A DNA stretch of 64,000 nucleotides from Hemicordylus capensis (taxonomy: Eukaryota; Chordata; Lepidosauria; Squamata; Cordylidae): NCBI RefSeq assembly GCF_027244095.1, contig NC_069658.1, forward strand, positions 261,896,687-261,960,686, written 5' to 3'. Positions 11,520-22,980 of this stretch are shown piece by piece. The notes under the pieces were generated by a model, which ran no database searches, was not told the DNA's origin, and saw nothing but the letters and a program-made list of their open reading frames with translations. The position numbers were made by a program, and so were the translations under genes. The stretch's first letter is position 1. Each line of letters opens with the position of its first letter.

Positions 11520-11645
11520 TTTAGATTGTGAGCCCTTTGGGGACAGGGTTCCATCTTATTTGTTTGTTATATCTTTGTGTAAACCACCCTGAGCCATTTT
11601 TGGAAGGGCGGTATAGAAATCGAATGAATGAATGAATGAATGAAG
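11520..11645 (+). mobile_element. LINE/SINE 3' tail
   Basis: GATTGTGAGCCCTTTGGGGA, then ACCACCCTGAGCC and GGGCGGTATAGAAAT, then (GAAT)n. Matches tails at 43.75, 52.15 and 59.88 kb. Confidence 0.75.
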
Positions 11646-12884
11646 CAGCCTTTCTTGGTCTCCTCATATCCTGTAATTCTTGGTGTTAAAACCCATTATT
11701 GTGTCAATGCAAGGTTTTGAACAAGCAGCACAGTTGTGACTGGCTCCATCTCCCCAAGGAGGCATTATTTCATACAGGTCGCTCCCAAGGCTCTAGCAAA
11801 ATCATAGTTCTTGAAAGCCTTGAAACCCCTGATGTACATGAGGGATGGGCAGGCAGACATGCTGGCAAATTAATGCTGGTTCGGCTGTCAGTTCTGCTCT
11901 TTCTTCCTGTTTTAAGTAGCTGGTCCTCTCTCTCTCTCTCTCTTTTTTAAAAGCACCACATGGATGTGCACTCAGCTGCCCATTCATTCATGCTCTTATT
12001 TTCTTTTTAAAATAACTTTTTTGAAATAGTTAAAAATGTTCCAGGAATTGGGAGCCGGTATGTTTCTTGGTGAGGCCATAGTCAAAAGCCAATTAGTACT
12101 ATCTACACCTTGCTTTCTGCAAATTGCAGAACTGCTTTTCAGCACTCAGCCATCGCAACAAAGTGTGTTTGGATGGAAGCTGATGCATGGGAGGCAACAA
12201 GTCATTTTCAAGGGTGAGCAGGTAGCTTCCATTCCCCGCCCCCCAGAAGTCCCCTTTGGATGATGACATAGCATTATTCATGATGCATTCTAGGAGGAAA
12301 TTCGTGGCTGTTGTCAGCAAAGAATTGCTCCCTTGCATTGTTACTGTGGCCAAGATGGTGGTGGAAAACATGAAAGGGAAAAAGAACTGCCTGACAGCAA
12401 TTAGCAGGAAGCTGCCCTCCTCACTGCTATCAGCATATCTCTGAACTCTCTTAAAATCTCCCTCTGTTTCACCCCACTACCCAAAATTTAAGGCTGAATA
12501 GTCTTCAGAAAGAATTTCCATCTAAACACTAGTTTGGATTAACCACACAGCAGGCATTTTTACATTAGTTTTTATTTAGGGTGGCCATATTTCAGCTCTG
12601 CAAATCTGGGTATCCTAATTTGCATATTATCTAAATTGGCTTGCAAATAATTGGCAGATTATGCACATTAACAGATGCATTTTCCTGCTGACTTGTATTT
12701 GCTCTGGATATCTGTCAACAATAGTTGGGGAAAATATCTTTGCCTGATTATTCTCCTTGACATATTAAAAGCAGCAACAGAAAAAAAAAATGCATGTCAC
12801 TTGTCTCCTCTTCTTTCATTTGGTTGCAATCCACAAAGCATTCCTTCCTGAGTACTGTAAATATATTTTAAATGATTTCAAGAT
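11646..12884. other. Intergenic DNA, nothing recognised
   Basis: No supported gene. A (TC)n run lies at about 11,926-11,943 and an AT-rich stretch surrounds 12,780. Confidence 0.45.
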
Positions 12885-13170
12885 GATGATGATGATGATG
12901 ATGATTGATTCAATTTCTACACCACCCTTCCAAAAATGTCTAAGGGCGGTTTACACAGAGAAAGAATAAATAAATAATATGGATCCCTGTCCCCAAAGAG
13001 AAAACAATTTAAAAAGAAACATAAGACAGACACCAGCAACAGTCACTAGATATACTGTGCTGGGGGTGGATATGGCCTGTTACTCTCCCCCTGCTAAATA
13101 AAGAGAATCACCATGTTAAAAGGTGTCTCTTTGCCAAGTTAGCAGGGGTTTCAGTTTTTAGCTGAAACGT
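12885..13170 (-). repeat. SINE with LINE-type tail
   Basis: On the - strand, CTCCCCCTGCTAA-type sequence is followed by TGTAAACCGCCCTTAGACAT and a (TCA)n/(ATC)n end. The CTCCCCCTGCTA core recurs at 38.35 and 56.52 kb. Confidence 0.6.
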
Positions 13171-13450
13171 ATTTATGTTGAAATAGTCCAGGACTAGTCC
13201 CATAGCATTCAGTAAGAGTATAGAGCTTTGGAGGCATGGTTTGTTTGTTCATTATCAGCGAGACATATTTGGCATTTTGTTTTGATTTGTTTTAGACTCT
13301 GGAGAGAAATCCTTGCAAAAAAAAATAACTTCTGTCCCCATCTGCTGCACTGGAGTTGTCATTTCATTACGTATACTTTCCATGGATGCCAGCAAACCCT
13401 TGGCTACAGACGGCATGCCTTCCACAGAACTCAAATCAGAGTGCTAATCG

Positions 13451-14408
13451 TTTTTGAAGTTTACGCGTCTTTAAGGTTTTTCTCCATAAAGAAGCATGGA
13501 GGTGTCAGCAAATGTATAGCTTCACGTCGGGGGCAAATGGGTGGCCTAGAGCAGAGTGTGGTGGGTGGTAGTGCCCAAGGGGGCCCAGGAAGCTATCAGA
13601 ATTTTTTCAAAGGATTTGGGCAAAGGGATGATTTTTAAGTGATTTTTGAAGTTTACGCGTCTTTAAGGTTTTCCCTCATAAGGTATAATGGAGCTTTCAG
13701 CAGCCCCATAAGTGCACTTGGGGGGTGATGGAGTGGCCCAGAGCGGGTGGTGGTTTAGTGCACATAGGGCGCTAAACACCCCCATGGGTTTCTAACCCAT
13801 GGGGTACAGGATTCTGTTGTTTCTGAGGTATTCTGAGTGTGGATTCTATGATAGCAAATTAGAGTGGATTCATGGTGTCTCATTGAAAATCTCGTTTTGT
13901 GGGTGGTAGGCACCCCTGTCTGTCTACCACCCACCCCGCCTTTGTGCCCCTAGGTGCTCCACAATAGGGTATATGGACTGATTCTGGTCCCATTATACTC
14001 TATGAGAAAAATAATTAAAAATATTTCAAATATTCATAAAAAATCATAGGGGTGTCTGATTGCTTCGGGGTTTGAATGGTTGATGGCACCCATGGGTGAT
14101 CCACAATAAGGAATAATGGTCTTGTTCGAGTCCCATTATACCCTATGAGAAAAAAATACAAATATTTTTCAAAACTTCATTAAAAATCGTACAAATGTCC
14201 GATTGCTTTGGGGTTTGGGTGACAGGTACCCCTGGGTGCCAGCTACCATCCTACCAATTTTTAGATTCCAAACAGGTTCAAACCGGTTCAAATTCAAACC
14301 GAACCAGGGGGTGGTTCGAACAAAACCAAAACCGAACCACCCCCTCCTGGTTCGAACCTGGTTCAAATTCAAACCGAACCAGGCAAACCGGTTTTGTGCA
14401 CATCTCTA
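13451..14408. mobile_element. Remnant of a TAGGG-TGTGCA foldback element
   Basis: It contains GAAGTTTACGCGTCTTTAAGG-type units and GGTGGTAGTGCCCAA motifs shared with the elements at 8.0 and 38.9 kb, and ends in GTGCACATCTCTA. The right half is rich in GGTTCAAACCGG-type inverted sequence. It interrupts sequence shared with 44.78-44.84 kb. Confidence 0.6.
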
Positions 14409-14888
14409 GTGTGCAGCGGTGCTGCCACAACAGGGCCTGTCCAGGTGCAGGGCCTGGGGCAATCGGACTAGTCACCCTGCCCTAAGGACAGGCCTGCCTC
14501 AGAGGATTATAGCCACACAGCACACAGAAGCAGCTGGGCATATAGAGAACAGGCTGCTTTATCAGCCAGCTGCAGAGGAGATCAGGTACTGTCAGTAAAA
14601 TCTGGGCAAACTGGGGCCGCACATTTAAAATCAGAGGAAAATATGTGTGAATTCAAAAGCTGGGCAGAGGAGCCAAAATTCAGGGGCTACCCAAATTCCA
14701 GGGGACATGGCAATCCTAACTGTACTGCACTATATATTTTTATTTCAAAAGATTTTTATGCCCCTTTTCTTAGCAAAAGCAATCCAAAGTAGCTCACAAA
14801 ATAAATAAAAATACAAACCAACACTGTGGTATAAAAATACAAAACAATAATGTAATAATAAAAAGAGAAACCCCTAGAAATAGATAAC

Positions 14889-14923
<35 letters not shown>

Positions 14924-15361
14924 AAAAGAAAGAAAGCCAAACATTTATTTTAAAACAATAACAACAAAACTTATGTCTCATGTTAAGTAGCCTCCCTGTT
15001 GTGTCTGTCTTACAGGTTTGTTGCCTTAAGTTGATGTTGGATCTTTCTTTCTTTCTTGCCAAATTTCAGAACATACTATTGACAATATCCATCTGCGAAA
15101 ATGATCAAACGTTATATTTGCTCTCACAAATAACAGATCTATCACTGGGAGCACACTCAAGATCAGTTGCTCCTTAATTCCCTTTGCACACTTTGTCATA
15201 CACACCATCAGGGCTGTGGTGACCTAACATGGGTCCAGACACTGAGAGGAGTGGGGATATTGTTCATATTTTGCACCTTCTCTAATCAAAATCTCACACT
15301 ATTACTAGAGAAAGCAGAGTGCATGTGGTGCCTTTATACTTAGGTCAAATTGACTCTACAA
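14409..15361. other. Intergenic DNA with an (AAAG)n microsatellite
   Basis: The stretch 14,470-14,590 is homologous to 45,150-45,270. (AAAG)n occupies about 14,890-14,934. No gene supported. Confidence 0.6.
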
Positions 15362-15550
15362 AGTTATAGAGCTGCCTCATACTGAGTCTGACCCATCTAG
15401 CCTAATATTAACTACTCTGACTGACAGCAGCTCCAGAAAGTCTCTGGAATGATCCTTCTATATTACCATTGATCCTTTTAACTGGATATTGTTAGGACTG
15501 AATCTGGGACCTTCTGCATCCATGGCATGTGTACTGTGATTGAAGTACAG
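15362..15550 (-). repeat. tRNA-derived SINE
   Basis: On the - strand the tail TAGATGGGTCAGACTCAGTA and the B-box-like GGTCCCAGATTCAGTCC match the SINE family at 1.1 and 3.7 kb. Confidence 0.7.
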
Positions 15551-16140
15551 TCTTCTCTCATTTCAGTCAGCAGATATCTTGATGTATCCTCTGACTGACC
15601 CATTTAGACATGCTCAGGACTGGAGTTAGCAACACATTTGTATGGGTATGGAGGTTTTGAAAGAAAATTTCCATCTATGGGCACGGAGTCTAGTTTGTGC
15701 ATATTAAAAGGGAGATCTGCATTGTTATGCCAAATATTATGTATATATACTCTGGTTTCTCCTCAGAGTGTATAAATCTTTGACCTTTTATTTATATGTG
15801 CATATTTTCTTTGTGCATATTTTCATGCAAATTCACATTTATTCTCTTTTCACCTGAAGGCATACTCTTGGCTGCAATTCTGAATGCATTTATTAGGGAG
15901 TAAGTCATATTGGACAAAAAGGACCTTGCTTCTGAGTATAGGATGTATAGAACTGCATCCTGTAACCCAGGGTCATTAATCCATGACACTTGTCCCATGA
16001 TTTGGGGATCAAAATGATTTTGAGTGGCACTCACACCAACTCCCGAAAGGAGGCTACACCACAGAATTTAGTAAGAGCCCATTCTTCTGTGCTAGATCAT
16101 CTTTCCCCCATGTCCAGAAAGAGCACTGGAATGTCTCCAT
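15551..16140. other. Intergenic DNA, nothing recognised
   Basis: AT-rich sequence without a supported gene or repeat. Confidence 0.4.
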
Positions 16141-17334
16141 GTCTATAATGAACTTGCCTTTGTGACTGCCTTCATCACCTCATGTTCTACCCCATCCCAG
16201 ACCATTTAAGAGGCCATGGAAGTTGAAAGTAGAAATCATTGCATTCTCTCTGTGATGAAGAAAAATGCAGCCTCATGGAATCAGCTCAGACACAAAGGGC
16301 TCAGGTTACATCGAACCTGTAGTCATCCTCCAACAACATCTGCATATGTAAAGCCTATGTTCCTGTGGAGACCAACCTTCAATCTGCCACAACCCCTCCC
16401 CCCACCCCCAGTGCTCATAATTGCAAATCACTCAAAGAGCAGATCAACACAGCTGTCAAACTCCCCTTTATGCTAACACTTGGCATTCTGGAAATGCATC
16501 CAGCAAACATTTTTTCAGTGCAAGTTTGGGGGGAAAGCCAAATTATTGGCAATGCCCCCACCACACATCACAGATAAGTGTCTGGGCATACTAGAAGCCT
16601 CAGAGTCGTCGTCCCCTGGTCACTGAAAACAGTGGATTTTTAACGCTGGACATAATTTGGGCTAAGCCAGAATGCACAGCCATAATTTGGGGAGAAACAG
16701 AGTCATGTCTGAACTGGTCCCTCACAATTGGCCCCTCACAGTTGCCTGCAGCAACTTCAGCATAAATCCAGCTGGTATGTGCATTCGCACCCTCCATTCT
16801 GGAGGGGATTCAAACTAACAGCCATGTGTGTAAAAATTCCAGGATGTTTTCCACAGATGTGGCTTTTACTTATGCTAAATCATTGTAAACTGCTTAGAGA
16901 GCTCTGGCTATAGAGCGGTATATAAATGTAAGTGCTAAGTGCTATTGCTACCTTGCATTTCCTCTGGAATGGGGGAGGCCGCATTCATATACTGGCAACT
17001 CTGAGGGATCTAATGAAGGCTTCTTTAGAAGAGGTCTAATGATTGCCTCCTTAGGACAAAGAATCATCCTGCCCTGCCTCAGAGAAGCATTTGTGATTTC
17101 CACCAGGCTGTCTACAACAGCCTCTCTGCTAGATAGAACAAGCCATGTTGGACAAGGGTCAAGAGAACAAGTGGTAGGCCTCGTCGCTCCAAGCAGCTTG
17201 TCCACATCCTCAGGAGTCACAAGCTGAAACCGATATAGTTGAATCACATAAGAGGAGTCGTCGGGCACCTCCAGTTAAGACATCAAATTAGTTGTGGAGT
17301 CTCCATCTAGGTTGGCCTGAATCCAAGAGATGTT
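16141..17334. repeat. Duplicated segment A, left part
   Basis: Collinear with about 45,880-46,945. Both begin ATAATGAACTTGCCTTTGTG and run through the same LINE. Segment A continues at 28,003-28,925 on the other side of the Polinton. Relative to segment B it has an extra LINE/SINE tail at about 16,865-16,985. Confidence 0.85.
16945..17334 (-). mobile_element. L2/CR1-like LINE ORF2 fragment (3' side of the Polinton-split copy)
   Basis: The - strand translation gives the region before the reverse transcriptase (FQLVTPEDVDKLLGATRPTT, then KEAIIRPLLKKPSLDPSELP). The upstream part of the same copy lies at 28,003-28,795. The target duplication GATGTT occupies 17,329-17,334. Confidence 0.85.
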
Positions 17335-17789
17335 AGTAGTAGAGAGACATACCTGCTGTCAAAAGCCATGTGCTTTTGTTTACAAACAAATGCACGTGGC
17401 TGGAGGATGATGTCATAGTGACGTCACAGGGGACGGGGCGTGCAGATGTCAAAATGTGCTGACGTCACTGGAAATACGTCACCGGATATGCGTCAGTGGA
17501 AATGGTCAGAGGAGACCCCAATGTGGCTGGAAAGGGTCAGAAATAGGGGTAAGACCTCACCCTTTGGCCCTCACAGTTTGGCCCCCACCTTCCACTCCTA
17601 CCCCCAGAATATGTCCAGACATGTCCCAAAGGTGGGCATGTGAATCCTCTACGAACACGCCTAGCCATCCTGGACCAATGGGAACAGGTTTCAGACCCCG
17701 GAAAGGTCCGAGTACGCAAGCGTGATAATGACCGGATGGCCATTTTGTGTAACTTTATTGGCTGAAACGGGGTCAAGTGACCCCTCTAC
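17335..17789 (+). repeat. Polinton left terminal inverted repeat
   Basis: About 450 bp, the complement of 27,549-28,002. The outermost ~75 bases are identical in the two arms; inner parts have diverged. It ends near AACTTTATTGGCTGAAACGG. Confidence 0.9.
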
Positions 17790-17807
17790 TAACAGGACTA
17801 GGGCAGT

Positions 17808-18719
17808 GTGTTTAGAGGGAAACCATTTTACAGCTGTACAGAGACGCTGGCTGATGCTAGGACTCCACTGCGTCCCACTGACCCATCATTGCACCAGGCA
17901 CCCACGAAGATTAGGCCTATGCAACCGCGGAGTCTGTCCTTCCCCCCTACTGGTATGACAACCCACCAGATGGCTGACCTTATTGCTGGTGAGGTTCAGG
18001 AAACTAACTTTGCAGCAGAGCCAATGGATGAGGATGGTAAACTAGAATGTGATTGCGGTTGCTGTAACACCAACCTTGTAACCCCCATGGAAGCTGAAGA
18101 CGGAGAGCCTCCAACTACTGCCTCCAAAGTGGGAAACATGTGTTCATCAGATTATGAAACAGAAGGGCCTGTGAAACAAAAGCGGCGTAGAAAGAAGAAA
18201 AAATGGGTGAAGAGCGGACCCCAGTTTATATGGTGTGACGAGCGTTGCTGTGATAGCTCATGTGGAGAGTATACTTAGTCAGATGAGTGTCGCTGCGAAT
18301 CTTACTTTTCATCCAGGCCAAGGGTATCCTATTGTGAGTATAAGTGCTGCAGATCTAGCGAAGACTGGTCATCTTGTGATTGTCTGACCCCAAGCCCTGG
18401 CAAACCATGGGCCGCTTACTGTGGGGCTGTGTGCTTTACTTCATCATCTGAAAGTGGTGGTGAGGAGGAAACCATGGACGGCCTTGTGCTTACAAAGCCT
18501 GAAGAACCAGATCCCATTGCAGAATCCGACAAGCTGGTGAATTGGAGGGGAATTAATCTGCCTTGCTTTGTTTGCCTGTGTTTTTACCTGTCAGTATTAA
18601 AATATTCCCATCTTTTGTGCAGGTACGGGGGATTGAGAACATGCACCTCAGGGATGTCAACGTGTCCTGCATTTCCTGTGCATGTACTGATGGGGACCAA
18701 TAAAAGAAATTTGTTTTAA
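17808..18719 (+). pseudogene. Polinton part: cysteine-rich acidic early-type protein
   Basis: A reading region just inside the left repeat, ending near an AATAAA at about 18,700. It is rich in CxC and CC pairs (CDCGCC, CDERCC), has acidic stretches and a strongly basic cluster (KQKRRRKKKKW) that could be a nuclear signal. I recognise no family. The position before the integrase fits an early regulatory protein of adintovirus-like elements, which is inference. Broken. Confidence 0.6.
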
Positions 18720-18752
18720 ATATGTGTGTTCATACTTGTGTTAAACAGAACC

Positions 18753-19839
18753 ATGGCAGGGGCCAAAGAAATTCTAAAGAAAATATATTACACCCCTGGG
18801 AGAGTGGGGAGTTTTGGAGGTGTAAACCCGCTATTTCAAGAGGCCAGACAGCATAGTAAAGAGCTGAGTAAAAGTCATGTTGAGGCATGGCTTTCAGAGC
18901 AGGATGCTTACACTCTACACAGACCTGCAAGGATTCATTTTAAAAGAAACAAGACTGTTGTTTCAGGGGTGGATGAACAATGGCAGGCAGATTTAGTGGA
19001 CATGCAACAGTATTGTAAATACAACCATGGCTACAAGAACATTTTGACAGTGGTGGATATTCTATCTAGATATGCTTGGGCTGTACCTCTAAAAGATAAA
19101 ACAGGGAGGGAATTGGCTGGTGCTTTTAAGGCTATTTTCAGAGAAGGCCGAGAGCCTGGCAAGCTCCAGACAGATAGAGGAAGGGAATTTTTAAACAAGC
19201 CTGTAGGGGCACTGTTAAAGGAGCAAGGTATTCACCACTTTGTCACCAACAATGATGTCAAAGCAGCCCTTGTGGAGAGACTGAACCAAACCTTAAAAAC
19301 ACGTATGTGGAGGTATTTTACTGCTCACAACACATTCCGGTATATTGATGTCCTGCCTCAGCTCCTAAAGAGCTATAACCACAGCTTTCACAGAACCATA
19401 CAGTGCAGGCCGGTAGATGTCACAACCAGCAATGACCTGTCTGTTTGGAGAAGAGTCTATGGCCTCAGTAGCCATAAAAAAGCCAAGTCTCCAGTGTTAA
19501 GAAAAGGAGATCACGTCAGGATTTCTAAAATTAAAGGGTTTTTTTGAGAAAGGTTATGAACAAAACTACACCACAGAATTGTTTATAGTGGTCCAAGTCA
19601 TCAGAAAATCTGAAAGGCCGGTCTATCTGCTAAAAGACTACATGGGTGAGCCAGTTCTCAGGAGCTTCTATCTTGAAGAATTACAGAAAGTTAAAGCAGG
19701 AGAGGACAAACTGTACAGGGTTGAAAAAATTCTAGCTACAAAAGGATGTGGTAAAGTAAAACGACATTTAGTGAGGTGGGCAGGGTGGCCTTACAAGTTC
19801 AATAGTTGGGTGCCTGCTTCAGACCTCCACAATGGGTGA
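18753..19839 (+). pseudogene. Polinton part: retroviral-type integrase with chromodomain
   Basis: The N-terminal zinc-binding-like region is followed by the RNase H-fold core (WQADLVDMQQY with the first Asp, then LQTDRGREF with the second) and a chromodomain-like C-terminus (RVEKILATKG, then LVRWAGWPYKFNSWVP). These enzymes insert Polintons and leave the 6-bp duplication seen here. It lies directly upstream of the capsid genes on the same strand. Broken. Confidence 0.95.
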
Positions 19840-20703
19840 TAGAGGGTTTTACATTACGCTCCCTAATAATGCCAGAAAGAAAGCATTTCCACAGAACACT
19901 AGCTCAGACTTCACCATCCAACTAGCCAGGCCGCTGGATCTTCCCAGGGAGTGGGAAGTGGGGCTCTTGGAGATACAGTACCCATGCACTTGGGACACCA
20001 TCATGGCAGATACCCCCTTTCAATATAGCAAGGGGTTAAAGAAATGAACCTTCTACTTACAAAAGGGGTATTACTCCTGCATTGCAGATTTGCTGCACGA
20101 TATGAATGAAACCACCAGCACCCAGAATGCTCTAGAGGGGGCATCACTGCTTTATGACTCTGTTACTAGAAATATTCAGTTTATGAGTCCTAACAATGCA
20201 TTCACCTTTTCTGCCGGGGCAGAATTAGCACACATATTCAGTTTATGAGTCCTAACAATGCATTCACCTTTTCTGCCGGGGCAGAATTAGCACACATATT
20301 AGGGATCCTTCCTGACACACACCCAAAAGCGTTGTCTTACCCATCAAGCATAGCTGGTGGGGTCAAAACTCTGTTTGTTCATGATACACCCAGCAAGGGA
20401 TTTCCTTTCCCTGCTGGCATAACAGGGGGATTAAACACTCTATTTGTTTATACAGACATTGTAGAGTATCAGATAGTGGGAGATCACCATGTCCCCCTTT
20501 TGTGAAGTATTACCATGAATGGGCAGAACGGTAAGTGTGTGAACATTGTTTATGACAAGCCACATTACATCTCTGTGAGCAAGCACCACATTGACACAAT
20601 CATGGTCCAGATAAAGTTGGACCAGGACATATGTGTGCCATTCCATTTTGGTAAGGTGATTGTGAAGCTACACTTTTGCCCCAAGAGAGGACTACATCTT
20701 TAG
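19832..20703 (+). pseudogene. Polinton part: penton-like minor capsid protein
   Basis: It begins FYITLPNNARKKAFPQNTSS and then DFTIQLARPLDLP, the opening I know from penton-like (single jelly-roll) proteins of Polintons and adintoviruses. It overlaps the end of the integrase by a few bases. Broken. Confidence 0.8.
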
Positions 20704-20714
20704 GGAAAAGAAAA

Positions 20715-21167
20715 ATGCCAGTTCTGAAAAGTTATGGTGACCCTGCCCTTTATAAGAGCTATTACAGGGCCCAGGCTGGAAGTACCCTTCCTGGCTTCAT
20801 GGGGCCCCAGGTAATGTATGAGGCTGGAATTGGTGGTATATTTCGGATCCTTTTCAGGAAAGCTGTCCCTCATTTGAGACGGGGTCTGGAAATCATTAAG
20901 CCACACATCAAAACAGCAGCACGAGGCATTGCTAAAGACATGGTGGGGCACGCTTCCCAGGCTGTTCTGAACAAGATGGATCATGCCACTTCCTCACAAG
21001 GGGGGTCAGGACTGATGTATATCAAAAGAAAATGAAAAGCATCACCTGTGCAGCTATCAGGACCTCCCCAACCTCTTAAAAGAAAATGGGTGAGCCTGAA
21101 AAAGCCTCAGAAGCTTCAAAGGCATCCTAAGGGGAAGAGGAAACGTGCTCCCGGTGACATCTTTTAA
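20715..21167 (+). pseudogene. Polinton part: small basic capsid-region protein
   Basis: It lies between the penton-like and major capsid genes. It has a Gly/Ala-containing middle (GIGGIFRILFRKAVPHLRRG) and a Lys/Arg-rich end, and resembles in position and composition the small core or membrane-active proteins (pVI/pX-like) of adenovirus-like elements. The equivalence is inferred from place and composition only. Broken. Confidence 0.6.
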
Positions 21168-21173
21168 GTCATA

Positions 21174-22359
21174 ATGGCTTTTATACACTGCAGCTCCAAA
21201 GAATGCATGAAATCGGAACTGGACCTTTTCCAAATTGCACCAACACAAACAAGTATTGAGAGAGGTGTATATGTTGAGGTGCCACCACTTACTGCACTAA
21301 CAGACACGGCACCTCTGGACTTTTTCATTGCTGGGGCTGGAGATTTTTACCTAGATTTGAATAACACACTTTTATATGTGTGTTGTAAAATTGTCAAGGA
21401 GGGTGGAACCAACTTGGCCCAGGATTCTGCTGTGGCGCTAGTGAACCATGTTTAGCCAGGTGGATGTGACCCTGGGAGACCATCTTGCCAGTCAGAGCAG
21501 TAGCACCTACCCCTACCGGGCTTTCATTGAAGCGATGATGAATTACAGTGAGGCCATTTTATCTACACAATTTTCAGCTGGCTTATTTTATAAGGACACC
21601 CCAAGGTTCCATGAGATAATGGAATTAGATGGAGTGAATGACGGGTTTGTTGACAGAGCAGCCTTTACATCTGAAAGTCGGAAGGTGAACCTGTTGGGAC
21701 ACCTACACACAGATCTTATGTTTCAAGAAAAACTGCTTTTAAATGGTATAGATGTGAAAATTAAACTAACGCGTAACAAGGACACATTCTGTCTGATGGC
21801 AGGTGGAGCTAACCCCCGCTACAAGCTGCAAATCTTGTCGGCATCCCTCTTTATCAAGAAATGCTCCCTGAACCCCGCTGTGCAGTTAGTACATGCTGAG
21901 GTGTTGCTCACAGCCAATGCAAAATACCCGGTGGACCGTGTGAGTATGAAAGTGTTCAGTATCCCTGCTGGAAGTCGTGTCTGCCACCAGGAAAATTTGT
22001 ATTTAGGACAGTTGCCAAAAACTGTCATCATCGGTTTTGTGGATAACGATGCATTTAGTAGGTCATATACCAGAAATCACTTTAATTTCAAGCATTATGA
22101 CATTAACTTTGCCTGCCTCTATATGGATAGTACTCCAGTCCCCATGTATATGGGGCTGGTACAGGCCACTGGCAAGCACTTAGAAGACAGACCCCTGCTC
22201 ATTAATAGGGAAGAATATGGGAAAGGCTACACAATGTTTGCATTTGATCTAACGCCTGACAAAGAATGTGGGGGCCACTATTCCCTGATTAAAACAGGGA
22301 ATCTGAGGGCTAAAAACACTTCAGGTGACCATCAGTATGATTGTGTATGCAGTATCTGA
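21174..22359 (+). pseudogene. Polinton part: major capsid protein
   Basis: A region of about 395 codons similar to the double jelly-roll, hexon-type major capsid protein of Polintons and adintoviruses. Recognisable stretches are VEVPPLTALTDTAPLDFFI near the start, FHEIMELDGVNDGFVDRA and VKIKLTRNKDTFCLMAG in the middle, and FDLTPDKECGGHYSLIKTG near the end. It sits between the small basic protein and the protease, the usual order. Broken. Confidence 0.9.
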
Positions 22360-22388
22360 CAACCTCATCGAAATAAACCACAGGAGGG

Positions 22389-22980
22389 ATGTACTGTTCA
22401 ACTATATGTAATATGGATAGCATACAGCTAACACGCGTATTGTCTGCAAGCCCCTGCACCCAAAAGTCTTTCTTTGGAGTTTTCCCTAGTGATTGGTTAC
22501 CTAGAAAGAGAATGCTACAAAGACCTGTGGGTCTTGTAATGAACACACACCCTCATAACCTCCTGGGAGAGCACTGGCTAGCCATCTACCTGACAGAGGA
22601 CAACCAGGGAGAGTTTTTTTATTCTTATGGACACCCTCCAAATCACCCATGGTTTCCTAATGCTGTAATGAGTTTTTTTTTTTAAGAAAAATGCCTCTAA
22701 GACAATCTTTCAACCCCGACAGCTCCAAGCTCCTGATTCTGTGACCTGCAGCTACCACTGTGTGTTCTTTCTACAGCAGAGGGGTAGGGTTTTAACATTT
22801 AAGCAGATTCAAGAATTGTATGGGGGGGAGGCGGTTAGAAAGAAATGACCAAATGGTTGAGCTGTATGTTAAGAAAAAGAAATGCATGCCCAGACATGCC
22901 CCAAATTGTTTTCTACCCACTAGCGCCATGGGTAGATGGCATAGGGAATTTATAAATTTTATGTCATTATTTTTAACTGT
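22389..22980 (+). pseudogene. Polinton part: adenain-like cysteine protease
   Basis: GVFPSDWLP and then GEHWLAIYL, with the catalytic-type His before Trp, match the adenovirus-type maturation protease family (C5/Ulp-like). Downstream, CSYHCVFFLQQR-type sequence supplies the cysteine region. It lies directly after the major capsid gene. Broken. Confidence 0.85.
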
